6,484 nt of DNA from Sedimentisphaerales bacterium (lineage in GTDB: Bacteria; Planctomycetota; Phycisphaerae; Sedimentisphaerales; SM23-30): contig JAFGDI010000081.1 in NCBI GenBank assembly GCA_016932145.1, positions 1-6,484 on the forward strand, written 5' to 3'. The notes under the pieces are model-generated. The model had not been told where the DNA came from, made no database searches, and worked only from the letters and a program-made list of their open reading frames with translations. Both the position numbers and the translations under genes were made by a program. Of this stretch, positions 3,825 through 6,484 are shown piece by piece (the stretch's first letter is position 1; each line of letters starts with the position of its first letter).

Positions 3825-6484
3825 TCACTGGATCACCAGCTTGTCGATCCTGGCACAGTCCTGGCCACTGCTGACCGAAGCATTCTTTCTATACTCCCAG
3901 GTAAAAGTGTGTACGCCCTCACTTATCGGGAATGAGTGTTCGGCCCAGTTAAAGGTACCAGATCTCGATAACTTAGTAACACCATCTATCTTGAAATTCA
4001 GGCAATCACCCCTGGACTGACTTGACACGGAACAGGCAAAATTGACTGTAGTAAACAGTTTACAATTCAAGGTGACAGATACTGCACTTGACTGATTATC
4101 GCCAATAACTCCGGAACGAATACTGCTGGTACCATCGAAACTATTGGGATCAATCACCCAGTTGCTATCGCCGGAGAATGTCCATGGCAGTGCTGAAAGA
4201 TCACCTGTTTCAAAACTTTCTATAATGGCACTTCTACCGTAGGTCATATTTTCCTGCTGCCAGGATTTGGCTAGCTGGGCAAAATCACGCAGGTCTATTA
4301 CTGAATCAATATAATAATTTGGAGCTATGATCAGGTTATTAGGGTCACCAAGTGAACGACTTTCCAGCCAGTTGTCGGCTAATACTTCCAATTCTTCCAG
4401 ACCAACTGGCTGGTAAATATGCACAGAGATCGGTATTGTCTGGATCAAACCACTATTCTCTGCAAGCTCAAGCTGACAAGAATAGTCCCCTACTGGCATC
4501 TGGCTCTGATCAATTACTACCGTAACTGTTGTCTTATCATTGGGACCGGAACTACTGCCTGACACTGGCGTGACCGATGCTATCCAGGGACAATCGGCAA
4601 AACCTGACAAATTCCAACTTATTAACTCTTCAGCACTGTTGAATATTTCCAGATCAAAAGCATAGGGTTGATCGTCCTGCGGTAACCTGAATGTTGTTTC
4701 GCCGGTACATGCCAGAACTTTCTCCCAGGCCAATCTGGGATAATTATTTACATACATACACCAATCTGCCGCATCACCATCGGTGGTCGAAAAATCCCAA
4801 CCAGCAGCGGTAAAGGTTGATAGTGTTTTCATTTCGGAAGTTGTTTTGCCAGTGATACCGGTTGCACTGCCGGAACCAACACCATTAGCCTTACCACTGG
4901 CTTGTTTATCCCAGAAACAACCCGAAGAAGGAACAAGGGAAGTGCAATTACCAATGAAACCACCAACATTTGTCGAACCAGAGACTGAACCTGTTGAAAA
5001 ACATGTGGTGATTGCACCTCTATTTTCCCCCGCCAAACCGCCTACATGAATTGAATCATTCGTTATTACCGAACCGGTGGCATAGCTTGTATTAATGTTG
5101 CCATCATTGCAACCAACCAGTCCGCCAACATAACTTGGATACCAACCAGCCGATTTAAACGAACCGGTGGCATAACTTCTAGTAATAGCCCCTTTATTTT
5201 CCCCCACCAAACCGCCAACATAATGACCACCAGCTATCGAGCCCGTAGCATAACTACTGTATATACTGCCATAATTAATACCCACCAGACCGCCAACCAA
5301 ACTATAACCGCCGTTAACCGAGCAGGTGGAATAACTGAAATCGATAGTACCTCCATTTATACCACATAGACCACCTATTGTTTCATCACTAATAACATTT
5401 CCCGTAGAATAACAACCAGAAATTAACCCGTAATTTTCAGTACAAATTGTTCCGCCAGTATCAACATAGCTAGATACTGTCGCATTTTCCACCCCAAGAT
5501 TAATCACACGCCCAGTATCTCCTATCACTCCAAATAAACTTGATGACCACCATGATGTATAATAACTACCATGACATGTTATATTATAATTGAAGATAAC
5601 TTTACCATTCCCATCAAATTTGCCAAGAAATTCATCGACTGAATATTCAAGCCATCTGTCACTCAGATCATCACTCATTATATGAACAGTAACCAGCCTT
5701 GGCGATATGATTGAAGAATCAAATTCATAGCCGGACAAATCTATATTATTAGTAAGAACAAAGCACTTATCGTATTGGGAAACCTTTTGGCCCATAAGTA
5801 TCAGATCCTCAGCAGTGGCTATCTGGTATGGATCTGACTCAGTACCACTGCCGCCAGAAAACAAAGCCCCCAGGGAAACGGTAATAGTTACAGAACGAAA
5901 TGAATAAACTGACAGACCGGCAACCGGAGATTGATCGCAGACCAAACCTGAGGCGACATCAGAATAAGAATAATTTACAATACACCCCAGACCAAGAGCA
6001 GTCAATTGCCCCTGAGCCTGCTCCAAAGTAAGGCCTGACAAATCTGGAACTGTCACAAATACAATATCTTCCCAGGCAAGAAGCGGATACGAACCTGCAA
6101 CCATCTGCCAATCAGCCGCATCACCATCTGTATCTGAAAAATCCCAGCCAGCAGAGGTAAAGGTTGATTGAGTTTGCATTTGAATAGTTGTTTTGCCGGC
6201 AATACCGCTTGCACTGCCGGAACCAACACCATTTGACAAACCACTTACCTCGGTATCCCAGAAACACCCAGAAATTGAACCGCTTGAGTAACCAATAACC
6301 CCCCCAATATAGCCCCCTGAACCAAAAATTTTCCCGGCAGAATAACAATTCTGAATATTGCCAGAGACAGAGCCAACCAGACCGCCAACAGGGTTAATTC
6401 CTGAAACCGAGCATAGAGCATAGCTATTATCTAAAATACCCCCGGAACCACAAACTCCCACTAAACCACCAACAGAAGATTCGC
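3825..6484 (-). CDS. Large secreted GLUG-repeat protein with PASTA-like, BACON-like, dockerin-like and C-terminal sandwich domains; 5' end outside window
   Basis: This is a probable exported, multi-domain surface or extracellular protein. 885 residues are visible and the frame stays open through the right edge. The GTG at 6461 sits inside a GLUG unit (VGGLVG), so it is not the start. Residues counted from that GTG codon: GLUG array 1 (to 64); tail A, CFWD...AGWDF...LAWE (65-131); PASTA-like domain VPDLSGLTLEQAQ (136-198); entry segment GGSGTESDPYQIATAEDL...NNIDLSGY (203-245) with FDGNGKVIFN (282-291); GLUG array 2 (335-513); tail B (514-580); BACON/Ig-like domain (584-683); degenerate dockerin-like segment LEVLADNWLE...IDLRDFAQLAKSW (691-734); C-terminal ESFETGDLSALPWTF...CARIDKLVIQ beta-sandwich domain (748-878). 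No catalytic motif or membrane anchor is visible. Signal peptide and N-terminal domains are off the window. GLUG arrays are thought to fold as beta-helices; adhesion or glycan binding is an inference. A terminator follows the gene. Confidence 0.88.
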   Translation of the reverse strand, partial: ESSVGGLVGVCGSGGILDNSYALCSVSGINPVGGLVGSVSGNIQNCYSAGKIFGSGGYIGGVIGYSSGSISGCFWDTEVSGLSNGVGSGSASGIAGKTTIQMQTQSTFTSAGWDFSDTDGDAADWQMVAGSYPLLAWEDIVFVTVPDLSGLTLEQAQGQLTALGLGCIVNYSYSDVASGLVCDQSPVAGLSVYSFRSVTITVSLGALFSGGSGTESDPYQIATAEDLILMGQKVSQYDKCFVLTNNIDLSGYEFDSSIISPRLVTVHIMSDDLSDRWLEYSVDEFLGKFDGNGKVIFNYNITCHGSYYTSWWSSSLFGVIGDTGRVINLGVENATVSSYVDTGGTICTENYGLISGCYSTGNVISDETIGGLCGINGGTIDFSYSTCSVNGGYSLVGGLVGINYGSIYSSYATGSIAGGHYVGGLVGENKGAITRSYATGSFKSAGWYPSYVGGLVGCNDGNINTSYATGSVITNDSIHVGGLAGENRGAITTCFSTGSVSGSTNVGGFIGNCTSLVPSSGCFWDKQASGKANGVGSGSATGITGKTTSEMKTLSTFTAAGWDFSTTDGDAADWCMYVNNYPRLAWEKVLACTGETTFRLPQDDQPYAFDLEIFNSAEELISWNLSGFADCPWIASVTPVSGSSSGPNDKTTVTVVIDQSQMPVGDYSCQLELAENSGLIQTIPISVHIYQPVGLEELEVLADNWLESRSLGDPNNLIIAPNYYIDSVIDLRDFAQLAKSWQQENMTYGRSAIIESFETGDLSALPWTFSGDSNWVIDPNSFDGTSSIRSGVIGDNQSSAVSVTLNCKLFTTVNFACSVSSQSRGDCLNFKIDGVTKLSRSGTFNWAEHSFPISEGVHTFTWEYRKNASVSSGQDCARIDKLVIQ
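4722..4922 (-). repeat. Long direct repeat, copy B: 67-residue post-GLUG tail
   Basis: Encodes GCFWDKQASG...LAWE, the second copy of the tail that caps a GLUG array. Shared cores are NGVGSGSA, STFT.AGWDFS and TDGDAADW. It directly follows GLUG array 2 and precedes the BACON-like domain. Confidence 0.9.
4923..5459 (-). repeat. GLUG repeat array 2 (six units plus a terminal half unit)
   Basis: Units of about 26-30 residues follow the pattern VGGLVGxNxGxIxxSYATGSV. They begin at residues 335 (degenerate, TGGTICTEN), 362, 389, 415, 445 and 473 of the large protein, numbered from the GTG at 6461. A half unit at 499 (VGGFIGN) runs into the CFWD tail. DNA words recur between units, for example GAACCGGTGGCATA near 5071 and 5161 on the + strand. 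This suggests duplication or slippage between units. Confidence 0.9.
6069..6269 (-). repeat. Long direct repeat, copy A: 67-residue post-GLUG tail
   Basis: Encodes GCFWDTEVSG...LAWE, 67 residues. It aligns without a gap to copy B at 4722-4922, with 48 of 67 residues identical by eye. A 25-base stretch (6209-6233) is identical to 4862-4886, exactly in register (offset 1347). Confidence 0.9.
6270..6484 (-). repeat. GLUG repeat array 1 (3' end only; continues past the right edge)
   Basis: Two units are visible, each beginning VGGLVG. A half unit, IGGVIGYSSGSISG, then runs into CFWD, exactly as array 2 ends. More units are expected beyond the right edge. Confidence 0.85.

Noticed and set aside
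3706..4020. A 104-codon + strand open frame from the intergenic gap into the large gene
   Set aside because: It runs through the terminator hairpin and then antisense to the conserved C-terminal domain. The protein is low-complexity, without family features.
4923..5459. Possible CRISPR-like array, because short DNA words recur at regular spacing
   Set aside because: The repeats are imperfect, spaced in multiples of codons and in frame, and encode GLUG units; there are no unique spacers.
6459..6461. GTG at 6461 as the start of the large gene
   Set aside because: It is the Val of a VGGLVG repeat motif. The frame continues in GLUG pattern to the window edge, and no signal peptide follows.

Overview
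The window is about 6.5 kb of bacterial DNA with two parts: a cluster of glycosyltransferase genes (left, about 1-3640) and the 3' end of a large gene for a secreted, repeat-built protein (right, about 3825-6484). The right-hand protein combines GLUG repeats, a PASTA-like domain, a tail reading CFWD...AGWDF...YP.LAWE, a dockerin-like LADNWL...DFAQLAKSW segment and an ESFETGD...LPWTF C-terminal domain. From general knowledge, I associate this combination with Planctomycetota of the Phycisphaerae/Sedimentisphaerales type and related PVC bacteria. That assignment is an inference; no RNA gene or phylogenetic marker is present to confirm it.

Layout. At the left edge, the C-terminal part of a GT4-type glycosyltransferase runs on the + strand (2-649) and is cut by the window edge. 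Its last 18 bases overlap, tail to tail, the end of a three-gene minus-strand operon. Read in transcription order the operon is: a GT2 glycosyltransferase (3638-2664), a 6-base gap, a second, paralogous GT2 glycosyltransferase (2657-1650), then a GT-B/GT4-type glycosyltransferase (1660-632) that probably starts at a GTG overlapping the previous gene by 11 bases. A 186-base intergenic gap (3639-3824) holds a clear rho-independent terminator for the upstream large gene and a possible promoter and RBS for the operon. The rest of the window, to the right edge, is the large gene.

How the genes fit together. Four sugar transferases, two of the inverting GT-A type and two of the GT-B type, side by side look like part of a surface polysaccharide or glycoconjugate assembly locus. 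No flippase, polymerase or sugar-nucleotide synthesis gene is visible, so the product cannot be named. The GLUG protein is most likely exported, but its N-terminus lies outside the window. A terminator separates it from the glycosyltransferases, so a functional link is not shown.

I found no RNA genes, CRISPR arrays, insertion sequences or integrases. The most distinctive feature is the internal modular duplication in the large protein: GLUG array, 67-residue tail, PASTA-like domain, second GLUG array, and a second copy of the same tail. I see no convincing evidence of a wholly new biological system.
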